Origin: CAZFCK01 sp964517355 | Lineage (GTDB): Bacteria; Desulfobacterota; Desulfovibrionia; Desulfovibrionales; Desulfovibrionaceae | Reading direction: 5' to 3' | Assembly: GCA_964517355.1 (NCBI GenBank) | Contig: CAZFCK010000118.1 | Span: 1-14,547 of the forward strand | DNA: 14,547 nt | Part shown: positions 6,827-14,547 of the stretch, one piece after another | How positions within the stretch are numbered: position 1 is the stretch's first letter | How the letters are laid out: every line of letters starts with the position of its first letter | The notes under the pieces: generated by a model | What the model saw: only the letters and a program-made list of their open reading frames with translations | What the model was told of the DNA's origin: nothing | The model's database searches: none | Program-made: the position numbers and the translations under genes

Positions 6827-7426
6827 ATGCGTATCACGGTGCACATAACGAAACAAAGCAAAACGCTGTTCCTCACCATCACGGCGCTCGCGGCCGCATT
6901 GCTCTTCGCCGCCGCGGCCCTGGCAACAACGCTCCCTGATCCGGCCAAAGGCTTCAACGATCTCAAGTGGGGGCAAGACATCACCGGCCTGGACGGTTTC
7001 AAAAAATACAGATCAAAAGGCAACGCCGCGTTCTACGTGCGGGCCGACGATCCTTTCACCATCTATAACACAAAGATGCCCCGCGTCATCTACGGCACTA
7101 TCGGCGGCAAACTTTTCGCCGCGTACGTGATTCTGGACGACTCCTTCATCTACAAGAAACTTGAAGGCGACCTGACCCGCCTTTACGGCGCCCCGGTAAG
7201 CAAATCCAACGCCAATGCGAACGTGATGCAATGGCAATCCGGAGACATCAAAATCAAACTCAAATTCGAAAAGAACAACAAGCAATTCAAGCTGGGCTAT
7301 TATTACCTGCCGCTTTCCAAGAACGTGAAAATGGCCAACATGGAAGCCGTGATGGACGCCATCTACAACAACGAATTGGAAAATTTCTGGATCAACGGCT
7401 CCCCCCTGCTGGAACAAAAGGACTAG
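6827..7426 (+). CDS. Small exported protein, unknown function
   Basis: The protein has 199 residues. A classic signal peptide covers about residues 1-33: basic start, then TLFLTITALAAALLFAAA and an ALA cleavage site. The mature part opens with GFNDLKWGQDI, then an alternating strand pattern (FYVRADDPFTIY, VIYGTIGGKLFAAYVILDD) and LxRLYGAP. This layout resembles a broad group of small secreted proteobacterial proteins with a GFxxxKWG or FRxIPWG opening, for which I know no defined function. The C-terminal third is lysine- and tyrosine-rich. The ATG at 6827 has AGGAGG five bases upstream, so the start is firm. It is divergent from the giant envelope protein, and a hairpin with a T run begins 28 bases after its stop. 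Its location is probably periplasmic. Confidence 0.8.
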   Translation: MRITVHITKQSKTLFLTITALAAALLFAAAALATTLPDPAKGFNDLKWGQDITGLDGFKKYRSKGNAAFYVRADDPFTIYNTKMPRVIYGTIGGKLFAAYVILDDSFIYKKLEGDLTRLYGAPVSKSNANANVMQWQSGDIKIKLKFEKNNKQFKLGYYYLPLSKNVKMANMEAVMDAIYNNELENFWINGSPLLEQKD

Positions 7427-7454
7427 GGCCCGTTACGTTTTGTTTTTCATGCAA

Positions 7455-7500
7455 AGGGGAAAACCTCCCGCAAGAGGTTCTTCCCCTCGCGAACTTTTTT
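7455..7500 (+). terminator. Intrinsic terminator or attenuator before asnB
   Basis: AGGGGAA (7455-7461) pairs with TTCCCCT (7481-7487) and AACCTC (7462-7467) pairs with GAGGTT (7474-7479). Together they form a 13-bp stem with one bulged C (7480) and a six-base loop. Seven bases later comes a run of six T (7495-7500). The T run is only two bases from the ribosome site of the next gene. It most simply ends the exported-protein transcript. Because little space for a separate promoter remains before 7514, it may instead gate read-through into the glycan operon. Confidence 0.65.
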
Positions 7501-7501
7501 C

Positions 7502-7506
7502 AAGGA
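7502..7506 (+). promoter_or_regulatory. Ribosome site supporting a GTG start for asnB
   Basis: AAGGA lies seven bases before GTG 7514. This GTG is followed at once by TGC for cysteine, which must be residue 2 in this enzyme family so that it becomes the N-terminal nucleophile after Met removal. Confidence 0.75.
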
Positions 7507-7513
7507 TCACTAC

Positions 7514-9415
7514 GTGTGCGGCATCACTGCCATCCATGGCCCGCTCGCCACTCGCGAGGCCATTCAAAACGCTACCGACGCGCTTGTCCATCGCGGCCCG
7601 GACGCCCAGGGCCTGTGGATCGACACGGGCAACTCCCTGGCGTTGGGGCACAGAAGACTCGCGGTGCTCGACCTCTCCGAGGCGGGCAACCAGCCCATGC
7701 ACAGCGCGGACGGCCGTTACGTCATTGTTTTCAACGGCGAAATCTACAACTTTCATGAATTGCGCACCCGCGCGCAGGCCAAAGGAATCCGGTTCAAGGG
7801 GCACTCGGACACCGAAGCCCTGTTGGAGCACATCGCTCTTTTCGGTCTGCAAGAGACTCTGGAGCGCAGTGTGGGCATGTTCGCTTTCGCCCTCTGGGAC
7901 AAGCACGAAAAACGCCTGCGCATCGCGCGCGACCGCTTCGGCGAAAAGCCCCTGTATTACGGCTTCAACAGCGGAAGCTGGATAGCGGGTAGCGAACTCA
8001 AGGCCCTGGAAGCCGTGACCGGGGCTTCCTGGACCCTGGATCAGCGCGCCCTGGCCTTGTACCTGCGCTACACCTTCGTGCCCGCGCCCTACTCCATTTA
8101 CGAAAACGTGCGCAAGCTCCCGCCCGCCCATTGGGCCGAGTTGCAGGCGCACGGCGGCGCCTCCCTGCATTGCTACTGGGATTTTTCCGAAGTGGTGCGC
8201 AAGGGGCAGCAACAGCCTTATGCCGGGGGGCTCGACGAGGCGGCCGAAGAACTCCGCGCTCTGCTCGATGAAAGCATACAGCTCCAGCGCGTGGCCGATG
8301 TCCCTGTCGGGGCGTTTCTTTCCGGAGGAATCGATTCCTCCACCATTGCCGCGCTCATGAAACGCCAGGGCGGCGAAGTCGTGACCTTTTCCATCGCCTT
8401 TCAGGAAAACGGCTACGATGAATCCAAATACGCCGCCGCTGTGGCCCGGCACCTGCAAACGCGCCACATCGAGCGCGCCGTCACCCCCCGGGACGCCATG
8501 GCCCTTGTCCCGGAGCTGCCCCGCATCTACGACGAGCCTTACGGCGACTCCAGCATGCTGCCCACCATCCTCGTCAGCCGCGTGGCGCGGGAACAAGTGA
8601 CCGTGGCCCTCAGCGGCGACGCCGGGGACGAACTTTTCGGCGGCTACGGCCGCTACCATTCCCTGGCGCGCTGGTGGGAGCAGCGGCAGCGCGTGCCCAA
8701 ACTGGAAAGCGGCCTGGGCGCTCCAGGATGCGCGGCGGCGGCCCACGCGGCCCACGCCCTGGGCATGCCCCACCTGGGGCAGCGATTCCGCAACCGCGCC
8801 ACATGGTACGAGGACGGCGGACTGGAGGATTTCTACCAACGCCGGCGCAGCAAATGGTGGCACCCTTCGGACCTGCTGCGCCAGACGCCCGCCATGGACG
8901 ATCCGCCGCCCCGCTTCGCGGCCTTCGGCTCCGGCCGCGAGAGCTGTTATCTTTACGCCATGGCCGTGGACACCATGACCTATCTGCCGGACGACATTCT
9001 TGTGAAGGTGGACCGCGCCGCCATGTCGTGCAGCCTGGAAACCCGCGTGCCTTTTCTGGATCACCGCGTGGCCGAATGGGCCTGGCGTCTGCCGGGCGAG
9101 CTGCGCATCACTCCCACGGAGACCAAGCGCGTTCTGCGCAAGGTCTTGTACAAGGAAGTGCCGCGGGAATTGCTGGAGCGTCCCAAAATGGGCTTCGGGT
9201 GTCCCGTGGGGGAATGGGTGCGCGGTCCGCTGCGCGACTGGGCCGAAGACCTGCTTTCCTCCGCGAGGCTGAAGCGCCACGGGCTGCTCAAGCCCAAACG
9301 CGCCAGAGACTTTTGGAAGCTGCACCGCGACGGGGTCATTGACCAGGGCTATCAGCTCTGGACCCTCTTGATGCTCCAGGCCTGGCTGGCGGAGCGCGAG
9401 TCCCGATGCGCATAA
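7514..9415 (+). CDS. asnB: Glutamine-hydrolysing asparagine synthase-type amidotransferase
   Basis: At 633 residues this has the usual length for the AsnB family. The N-terminal class II glutaminase domain (about 1-210) has the nucleophile Cys2 (MCGI), R49 in HRRL, NGEIYN (74-79) and D99. The C-terminal synthase domain has the ATP-pyrophosphatase loop SGGIDSS (270-276), LSGDAGDELFGGYGRY (366-381) and LPDDILVKVDRAAM (491-504). All key residues are present, so an active enzyme is expected: it would release ammonia from glutamine and amidate an adenylated carboxylate. The substrate may be aspartate. In a glycosyltransferase/flippase operon, however, AsnB homologues such as WbpS and WbtH are linked to making amidated uronic acids, and that role is inferred here. 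It starts with GTG, overlaps the next gene by 10 bases and is first in the operon. Confidence 0.93.
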   Translation: MCGITAIHGPLATREAIQNATDALVHRGPDAQGLWIDTGNSLALGHRRLAVLDLSEAGNQPMHSADGRYVIVFNGEIYNFHELRTRAQAKGIRFKGHSDTEALLEHIALFGLQETLERSVGMFAFALWDKHEKRLRIARDRFGEKPLYYGFNSGSWIAGSELKALEAVTGASWTLDQRALALYLRYTFVPAPYSIYENVRKLPPAHWAELQAHGGASLHCYWDFSEVVRKGQQQPYAGGLDEAAEELRALLDESIQLQRVADVPVGAFLSGGIDSSTIAALMKRQGGEVVTFSIAFQENGYDESKYAAAVARHLQTRHIERAVTPRDAMALVPELPRIYDEPYGDSSMLPTILVSRVAREQVTVALSGDAGDELFGGYGRYHSLARWWEQRQRVPKLESGLGAPGCAAAAHAAHALGMPHLGQRFRNRATWYEDGGLEDFYQRRRSKWWHPSDLLRQTPAMDDPPPRFAAFGSGRESCYLYAMAVDTMTYLPDDILVKVDRAAMSCSLETRVPFLDHRVAEWAWRLPGELRITPTETKRVLRKVLYKEVPRELLERPKMGFGCPVGEWVRGPLRDWAEDLLSSARLKRHGLLKPKRARDFWKLHRDGVIDQGYQLWTLLMLQAWLAERESRCA

Positions 9416-10527
9416 CCACGGTCATTTCCCGGCTCAAAAGCGGCGGCGCGGAAAAGCGGCTCGTGGACCTGGCCCACTGGCTGTCCACCCACGGCCATGA
9501 GGTGACGCTGCTCACGCGCCACCCCCTGCGCCGGGATGCGGACTTTTACGACGTGCCGCCGCCCGTGCGCCTTGAGCGCGCCCCCCGGGAGGCGGCCATG
9601 GATTGCGGCTGGCGCGACCTCCGATGCCAGCGGGTGCGCCGCGCCGCGTGGCGCAAGGCTCTCCTGGGCACCTCCCCCGACGTGGTGGTCAGCTTCGGCG
9701 ACACCACCAACGTGCACACGCTGCTGGCGCTGGAAAAAAGCCCTGTGCCCGTGGTGGTTTCTGAGCGCACGGATCCCCGCTTCCGCAAGGAGCTTTCCGC
9801 CCGCTGGCGGCTGCTGCGGCGGCTTGCCTATCCCAAGGCCGCGGCCGTGGTCATGGTTGCCGAGGACGCCCTGCCCTGGGCGCGCTCACGCTGGCCGCGC
9901 TGGAACGTGAGCTGCATCCCCAACCCGGTGCGCCCCGCGCCCCCTGTGGAGCGGCATCCTCCCCCGGCCTGGCAGCGCAAGCCCTGCATTGTTGCCATGG
10001 GACGCCTTGTGGAGTTGAAGGGCTTCGCCCCTCTCATGCGCTGCTTCGCCCGTCTGGCCGGCGATTTCCCGGAATGGCGGCTTTATATCGTGGGGGAAGG
10101 GCCGCAACGCGCCGCACTGGAAGAACTGCGCGACGCCCTGGGGCTGCATGAGCGCGCGCTGCTCCCCGGCGCCGTGAATCCGCCATGGGGCGTTTTGCAC
10201 CATGCCGATGTCTTTGTACTCAGCTCCAGGCACGAAGGGTTTCCCAACGCCCTGTGCGAAGCCATGGCCTGCGGCGTGGCTTGCGTCAGCTACGATTGCC
10301 CCTCCGGGCCGAACCGCATCATCATCCATGGCGAAAACGGCCTGCTGGCGCCGGACCAGGATGAAACCGCGCTCACCGAGGCCCTGCGCCGCCTGCTTAC
10401 GGACAACGCCTTGCGGCGGCGTCTGGGGCGGAGCGCGCCCCTCGTTACCGAACGCTACGAAACCGATACAGTGATGAACATGTGGCAAACGCTGCTGCGC
10501 ACCGCGGCGGCCAAGAGACATAAATGA
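9406..10527 (+). CDS. Family 4 glycosyltransferase (GT-B fold), first of three
   Basis: The protein has 373 residues. The N-terminal Rossmann half carries the glycine-rich acceptor-side loop SGGAEKRL (12-19). The interdomain IPNPV is at 171-175. The C-terminal half opens with GRLVELKGF (199-207) and contains the nucleotide-sugar motif E277-x7-E285 in HEGFPNALCE, followed by PSGPNRII. This is the retaining GT4 pattern, close in style to PglH/PglJ-like N-acetylhexosaminyl transferases; donor and acceptor sugars cannot be read from the sequence. It would act on the cytoplasmic face of the inner membrane, adding a sugar to a lipid-linked glycan. It overlaps asnB by 10 bases and the ABC transporter by 4 (ATGA). 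It is more similar to the glycosyltransferase at 12310 than to the one at 13419. Confidence 0.9.
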   Translation: MRITTVISRLKSGGAEKRLVDLAHWLSTHGHEVTLLTRHPLRRDADFYDVPPPVRLERAPREAAMDCGWRDLRCQRVRRAAWRKALLGTSPDVVVSFGDTTNVHTLLALEKSPVPVVVSERTDPRFRKELSARWRLLRRLAYPKAAAVVMVAEDALPWARSRWPRWNVSCIPNPVRPAPPVERHPPPAWQRKPCIVAMGRLVELKGFAPLMRCFARLAGDFPEWRLYIVGEGPQRAALEELRDALGLHERALLPGAVNPPWGVLHHADVFVLSSRHEGFPNALCEAMACGVACVSYDCPSGPNRIIIHGENGLLAPDQDETALTEALRRLLTDNALRRRLGRSAPLVTERYETDTVMNMWQTLLRTAAAKRHK

Positions 10528-12299
10528 AAAAATTCCTGAAGACGTTTTATGAAATACTGGCCGGAAAACGGCGCCGGGCCGCGTTTTGCGCCGCGCTCAT
10601 CGCCCTGGCCGGCCTGTGCGAGGGGTTGGCCCTGCTCACGCTCATCCCCATTCTCGAACACAACCTCGGGCGTCCGGACGACGGAAAGGCCGGGGTTGTG
10701 GACCGCATCTCGCAGTTCCTCGGCGTGGACGGACAGGAATTGTTCCTGCTCGGACTCGGAGCGTTCGTGGTGCTGGGCGTCGCCACCGCGGGCCTGACCT
10801 TTCTGGCGGAAAACAGCCGCTTGCGTCTGCGCGCCCGCATGGAGGAAGACTATCGCAAACGCATGAGCGACGCCCTGATATCCATGGAGTGGGCGCACTT
10901 CATTTCCATGAAGATCGGCGACATCAGCAAATCCCTGGTCATGGAGGGCTTCCAGATCGCCACGGGCGCTTACATGTTCGTTCTGGCCGTGGGCACCGCG
11001 TTCGTGGCCCTGCTCTTTTTCTGCTCGGCCATGATCGTTTCCATGAAAATGACGCTCTACACCATGCTCTTCGGGGTGGCGGGCATAGGCGTCTACCGTT
11101 GCATCGCCCGGCGGGGCAACAAGCACTCGGATCGCCTTTCTGACCTGCTCTCCAACATCGGCGAACAGATAGACACCATCTTCGACAGCCTCAAATTCTT
11201 CCGCGCCACGGGACGCTCGGGCCTGGCCCGGAGCGAGGCCTTCCGTATATTCCATATCTATTCGACATCATTCCATCTTTCCCAGATGTACGGGGAATTC
11301 ATCCGCTTTGTGCTGGAATCCGGGGCCGTGCTCTTCATCGCCGCCTTTTTACTGCTCATGCTCATGGTGCAACAGGAATCCGCGGCGGTGGCCCTTGTTT
11401 TCCTGGCCATTTTCTACCGCCTCACCCCCCGGCTGATCACGGTGCAGAAAAACATCTATCAGGCGCGCACCACGCTCCCCTATTACTGGACCTGGAAGGA
11501 ACGCCTGAACGCGGCCCTGGCCCACCCCATGCAGCATTTCGGCGACACGCGGCCTTCCCTGGATCACGCCCTGGAGCTGGAGCGCGTCAGCTTCACCTAC
11601 CCCACGGCCAACGAGCCCGCGCTGTCCGATATCAGCCTGCGTCTGGCGAAAGGGCGGTGCATGGCCGTCGTGGGACCGTCCGGGAGCGGCAAAAGTTCGC
11701 TCATCGATCTGGTGCTCGGGCTCCTGCCGCCCAACGCCGGGGAAATCCGCCTGGACGACGTGCCCTTGAACGCGCTGGACATCGAGGCCTGGCGCAACAG
11801 GATCGGCCTGGTGCTGCAGGAAAGCCCCATTTTCCATGCCACCGTCCTGGAAAACATCGCCTGGGGCGCGCCCGAGCCGGACCGCGAACGGGCCCGGCAC
11901 GTCGCGGACATGGCCAATTGCCTCGACTTCATCAACGATCTGCCCCAAGGCCTGGACACGGTGGTGGGCGAAAAAGGCGGGCGGCTCTCCGGGGGGCAGC
12001 GGCAGCGCCTGGCCCTGGCCCGCGCCCTTTACCGTCATCCGTGGCTGCTCATTCTGGATGAAGCCACCAGCGCCCTGGATTCCAGCGCCGAGGCGGAAGT
12101 GCAACGGGCCCTGGAGACCGTCAAGGGTTCCTGCGCCATCCTCATGGTCGCGCACCGGCTGAAAACCGTGCAAATGGCCGACACCATCGTTGTTCTCGAC
12201 AAGGGGCGCGTTACGGAAATGGGCTCCTGGGACGAACTCGCGAACAAGGAAAACGGCGTTTTCCGCAGCATGGCGCGCATGCAGGGCGTGCAACTCTGA
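10524..12299 (+). CDS. ABC transporter with fused permease and ATPase, PglK/MsbA-like flippase
   Basis: The protein has 591 residues. An N-terminal permease domain (about 1-325) has hydrophobic helices near 19-44, 72-96, 148-172, 174-194, 263-283 and 285-303. The C-terminal ATPase has every core motif: Walker A GPSGSGKSS (384-392), Q-loop LQES (431-434), signature LSGGQRQR (488-495), Walker B LLILDEATSALD (508-519) and H-loop H544. A half-transporter of this type works as a homodimer. In this operon the likely cargo is a lipid-linked oligosaccharide, flipped to the periplasmic side as PglK does, or lipid A-like as MsbA does; peptide or toxin export is less likely. It starts inside the previous gene's stop (ATGA), so translation is coupled, and it is followed after 10 bases by the next glycosyltransferase. 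Confidence 0.92.
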   Translation: MKKFLKTFYEILAGKRRRAAFCAALIALAGLCEGLALLTLIPILEHNLGRPDDGKAGVVDRISQFLGVDGQELFLLGLGAFVVLGVATAGLTFLAENSRLRLRARMEEDYRKRMSDALISMEWAHFISMKIGDISKSLVMEGFQIATGAYMFVLAVGTAFVALLFFCSAMIVSMKMTLYTMLFGVAGIGVYRCIARRGNKHSDRLSDLLSNIGEQIDTIFDSLKFFRATGRSGLARSEAFRIFHIYSTSFHLSQMYGEFIRFVLESGAVLFIAAFLLLMLMVQQESAAVALVFLAIFYRLTPRLITVQKNIYQARTTLPYYWTWKERLNAALAHPMQHFGDTRPSLDHALELERVSFTYPTANEPALSDISLRLAKGRCMAVVGPSGSGKSSLIDLVLGLLPPNAGEIRLDDVPLNALDIEAWRNRIGLVLQESPIFHATVLENIAWGAPEPDRERARHVADMANCLDFINDLPQGLDTVVGEKGGRLSGGQRQRLALARALYRHPWLLILDEATSALDSSAEAEVQRALETVKGSCAILMVAHRLKTVQMADTIVVLDKGRVTEMGSWDELANKENGVFRSMARMQGVQL

Positions 12300-12309
12300 A
12301 GGTTCGCTT

Positions 12310-13419
12310 ATGAAAATCGATTTCGTGTTGCCGCACATGGGCTGCGGAGGGGCGCAACGGGTGGCCGGGCTGCTTGCGGCCCACTGGTCCGGCCGGGGCT
12401 GGCAAACGCGCATCGTCACCTTTGACGACGCGCCCCCGTTCCATGCCTTGCCCCCGGATGTGGAGCACGTGCCCCTGAACCTCGCCCGGGACGCCGCCTC
12501 CCCGTTTCACGCCGTACTGCACAACGTGCGGCGGTTGACGGCCTTGCGCCGGGTGCTGCGGGCGCGGCAGCCGGACATCGTCATCTCGTTCCTGGGCGAC
12601 ACCAACATCAAAACCCTGCTGGCCTGTTGCGGCGCAGGACTGCGCGTGGTCATCTCCGAGCGCAACAACCCGGCGCTCTACCCCATGACCCCGGTCTGGC
12701 GGCTGCTGCGCCGCATCACGTATCCCCGCGCGGCCGCGCTGGTGGTGCAGACGCAAGCCATCCAGGAATTTTTTCCCCCGGCCCTGCAACCCAAAATTCT
12801 GCGCATCCCCAACCCGCTGACTCCGCCCCCAGATTTCCCATTGCCCGGGGAAAGCGCGCCGCGCGTCGTATGCGGCATGGGGCGCCTGCACCCGCAAAAA
12901 GGCTTCGATCTGCTGCTGCGCGCCTTTGCCCTGCTCGCCCCGGACTTTCCGGACTGGCGGCTGCGCATCCACGGGGGCGGCGGCGATACGAGCGAACGGC
13001 CCAAGCTGCTCGAGTTGATCCGTGAACTGGGCGTCTCCGGTCAGGTGGACCTGCCCGGAACGGCCCCCGACGCCTACGCCGCCCTGGGCGATTGCGCCGT
13101 GTTCGCGTTGCCGTCGCGCTACGAGGGATTTCCCAACGCGCTCATGGAGGCCATGGCCTGCGGCCGGGCCTGCGTGGCCGCGGATTGCGCCACCGGCCCG
13201 GCGGAACTCATTGTCCATGGGGAAAACGGCCTACTCGTGCCTGTGGAGGATGTCGCCGCGCTTGCCGCGGCCCTGCGCCGGCTCATGAACGATCCCGCTT
13301 TGCGTCTGCGGCTCGCGGAGCGCGCCCGCGAGCTGGGGCGGCGTTTCGAAATCGCGGCCATCGCCCGGCAATGGGAGCAGGTGTTTCACAAGGCGGACGC
13401 CGCTGTGGAGCGCGGCTGA
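12310..13419 (+). CDS. Family 4 glycosyltransferase, second of three
   Basis: The protein has 369 residues. The open frame runs back to 12190, but that part lies inside the ABC transporter gene; ATG 12310 has GAAGG seven bases upstream and begins directly with the first beta strand MKIDFVLPHM. Motifs are the GCGGAQRV loop (11-18), IPNPL (166-170), GRLHPQKGF (191-199), E272-x7-E280 in YEGFPNALME, and TGPAELIVHGENGLL. It resembles the glycosyltransferase at 9406 across its length, including the shared SFxGDTN, SER, WRLLRR and MACG segments, so the two look like paralogues. It is a GT4 enzyme, probably acting on a lipid-linked glycan at the inner membrane, with unknown sugar specificity. Its stop overlaps the next start by one base (TGATG). 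Confidence 0.9.
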   Translation: MKIDFVLPHMGCGGAQRVAGLLAAHWSGRGWQTRIVTFDDAPPFHALPPDVEHVPLNLARDAASPFHAVLHNVRRLTALRRVLRARQPDIVISFLGDTNIKTLLACCGAGLRVVISERNNPALYPMTPVWRLLRRITYPRAAALVVQTQAIQEFFPPALQPKILRIPNPLTPPPDFPLPGESAPRVVCGMGRLHPQKGFDLLLRAFALLAPDFPDWRLRIHGGGGDTSERPKLLELIRELGVSGQVDLPGTAPDAYAALGDCAVFALPSRYEGFPNALMEAMACGRACVAADCATGPAELIVHGENGLLVPVEDVAALAAALRRLMNDPALRLRLAERARELGRRFEIAAIARQWEQVFHKADAAVERG

Positions 13420-14501
13420 TGCCCGTCAAGGCGCTCTTTGTTTCGCCGTCCATGGCCGGGGGCGGCGCAGAGCGCGTATTCGCCACCCTGCTCACCCATC
13501 TGGACAGGCGACGCTTCGCCCCAACCCTGGCCCTGGCCCATAAGACCGGTCCGCTGCTGGAGGCCCTGCCTCCCGACGTGGAGGTGCTGGACCTGGCCGG
13601 AGGACGCGCGCGCAAGTCCCTGACGCCGCTGATCCGGCTGGTGCGGCGACTGCGCCCCAATGTGGTGTTCACGGCCCAGGGCCACATGAACTGCATCGTG
13701 CGGCTGGCCATGCCCTTTTTCCCGCGCGGCACGCGGGTGGTGGCGCGCGAGGCCAATATTCTGAGCCGCAAAATCGCCGAAGGCTCGGCTCCTTCCTGGT
13801 TCGGCCCCCTGTATCGTCTGCTCTATCCCGGTTTCCACGCCGTGGTCTGCCAATCGCAGGAAATGCTCGACGATATGGTGAACAACTGGGGGCTCCCCCA
13901 AAGCAAGGCCGTGCGCATTCCCAATCCCGTGGACATCCGACGGTTGCGCGAGCTGGCCGCGGCGGCTCCGAATCCTTTTGCGCCCGGACGCCCGCAAATC
14001 GTGGCCATGGGGCGGCTTGTGCGGCAAAAAGGTTTTGACCTGCTGTTGCAGGCCTTGGCCCTGACGCCCGAACCGCGCCCCCTGCTGACCATTCTGGGAC
14101 AAGGAGAACTGGAGGGGCAACTCCGCGCCCAGGCGCGGACGCTGCATATCGAAATAGACGTGTGCTTCGCGGGCTTTCAAAACAACCCGTATCCCTTTCT
14201 CGCAGCCGCGGATTTGTTCGTGCTGCCCTCGCGGTATGAAGGTTTTCCCAACGCGCTGCTGGAGGCCATGGCCCTTGGCACCCCGGCCGTGGCCTTCGCC
14301 TGTCCCGGCGGCCTGGAGGAAATAGTGCTCCCGGGCGTCAACGGCTGGCTGGCCCCGCCTGAAGACGTTGCCGCCCTGGCCGCGCTGCTGCGCGAGCACC
14401 AACGCCCCGGCCTCGATGCCGCGCAGGTGTCGCAGAGCATCGCGGCGCGTTTCGGCCTGGATGTGATCCTGGAACGATACGCGACACTGCTCTCGGACTA
14501 G
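13419..14501 (+). CDS. Family 4 glycosyltransferase, third of three
   Basis: The protein has 360 residues. The start ATG 13419 shares its A with the previous stop and has GGAG eight bases upstream; the longer open frame to 13092 lies inside the preceding gene. The sequence opens with KALFVSPSMAGGGAERV. It then has IPNPVD (167-172), GRLVRQKGF (198-206) and E274-x7-E282 in YEGFPNALLE, followed by PGGLEEIVLPGVNGWL. These are standard GT4 features. It is more diverged from the other two enzymes in the acceptor half (TAQGHMN, REANILSRKI), so a different acceptor or linkage is likely. It is the last gene of the operon seen here; only 46 bases remain after it. Confidence 0.9.
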   Translation: MPVKALFVSPSMAGGGAERVFATLLTHLDRRRFAPTLALAHKTGPLLEALPPDVEVLDLAGGRARKSLTPLIRLVRRLRPNVVFTAQGHMNCIVRLAMPFFPRGTRVVAREANILSRKIAEGSAPSWFGPLYRLLYPGFHAVVCQSQEMLDDMVNNWGLPQSKAVRIPNPVDIRRLRELAAAAPNPFAPGRPQIVAMGRLVRQKGFDLLLQALALTPEPRPLLTILGQGELEGQLRAQARTLHIEIDVCFAGFQNNPYPFLAAADLFVLPSRYEGFPNALLEAMALGTPAVAFACPGGLEEIVLPGVNGWLAPPEDVAALAALLREHQRPGLDAAQVSQSIAARFGLDVILERYATLLSD

Positions 14502-14510
14502 CGCATTTTC

Positions 14511-14525
14511 GCCTTGAAACAAGGC
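14511..14525 (+). repeat. Small hairpin after last glycosyltransferase
   Basis: GCCTTG and CAAGGC form a perfect 6-bp stem with an AAA loop, nine bases after the stop at 14501. No T run follows, so it is not a standard terminator. TGAAACAA occurs at 14515-14522 and again at 14533-14540. The window ends at 14547, so continuation of the operon cannot be judged. Confidence 0.4.
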
Positions 14526-14547
14526 TCTCCCCTGAAACAATTTCCAA

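Noticed and set aside
7433..9325. Minus-strand open frame of 630 codons
   Set aside because: It mirrors the asparagine synthase gene, whose catalytic motifs are complete. The antisense product shows no recognisable motif.
11349..12419. Minus-strand open frame of 356 codons
   Set aside because: It is antisense to the ABC transporter ATPase domain, which has every expected motif. The product is a composition artefact.
12211..13218. Minus-strand open frame of 335 codons
   Set aside because: It is antisense to the second glycosyltransferase. No motif or start signal supports it.
13386..14540. Minus-strand open frame of 384 codons
   Set aside because: It is antisense to the third glycosyltransferase and has a His/Gln/Arg-rich artefact composition.
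1..14547. CRISPR array, tRNA, rRNA or insertion sequence
   Set aside because: I looked for regularly spaced repeats, cloverleaf-like arms with CCA ends, and transposase motifs with terminal repeats. None was seen. The hairpin at 19-53 is single and has no cloverleaf.

Overview
The window is GC-rich, densely coded bacterial DNA. It has strong Shine-Dalgarno sites, short intergenic gaps, exported proteins and a surface-glycan gene cluster, so a Gram-negative host is most likely. The overall style suggests a deltaproteobacterium of the Desulfovibrio group, but this is an impression from the protein sequences and not a database result. I see no rRNA, tRNA, CRISPR array, insertion sequence or phage gene.

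Left part (1-2340). Positions 1-237 hold no convincing gene but several inverted repeats. A two-gene minus-strand operon follows: a stand-alone CheY-like response regulator (1104-1502), then a membrane-anchored Tim44-like protein (238-1095) eight bases behind it. Divergent from these, on the plus strand, is a small four-helix membrane protein of unknown function (1610-2185). Its stop faces the stop of the next gene across about 155 bases containing a near-perfect 22-base palindrome.

Middle part (2341-7426). A very large minus-strand gene (2341-6600) encodes an envelope protein of about 1,419 residues that I cannot name. It appears to be an internal tandem duplication. Each half of about 710 residues has a signal-peptide-like segment, a beta-rich extracytoplasmic region and a cluster of membrane helices, in the same order and with matching short motifs. 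Across a 226-base divergent promoter region lies a small exported protein (6827-7426).

Right part (7514-14501). Five plus-strand genes form a tightly coupled operon: an AsnB-type glutamine amidotransferase, a family-4 glycosyltransferase, a PglK/MsbA-like ABC transporter fused to its ATPase, and two more family-4 glycosyltransferases. All junctions are overlaps or a 10-base gap. The set fits assembly and flipping of a lipid-linked oligosaccharide for LPS, capsule or protein glycosylation, with the amidotransferase possibly making a uronamide sugar. A strong hairpin plus six-T run lies just before the first gene and could end the upstream transcript or gate entry into the operon.

The most unusual item is the duplicated giant envelope protein. 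The second is the possible attenuator in front of the glycan operon.
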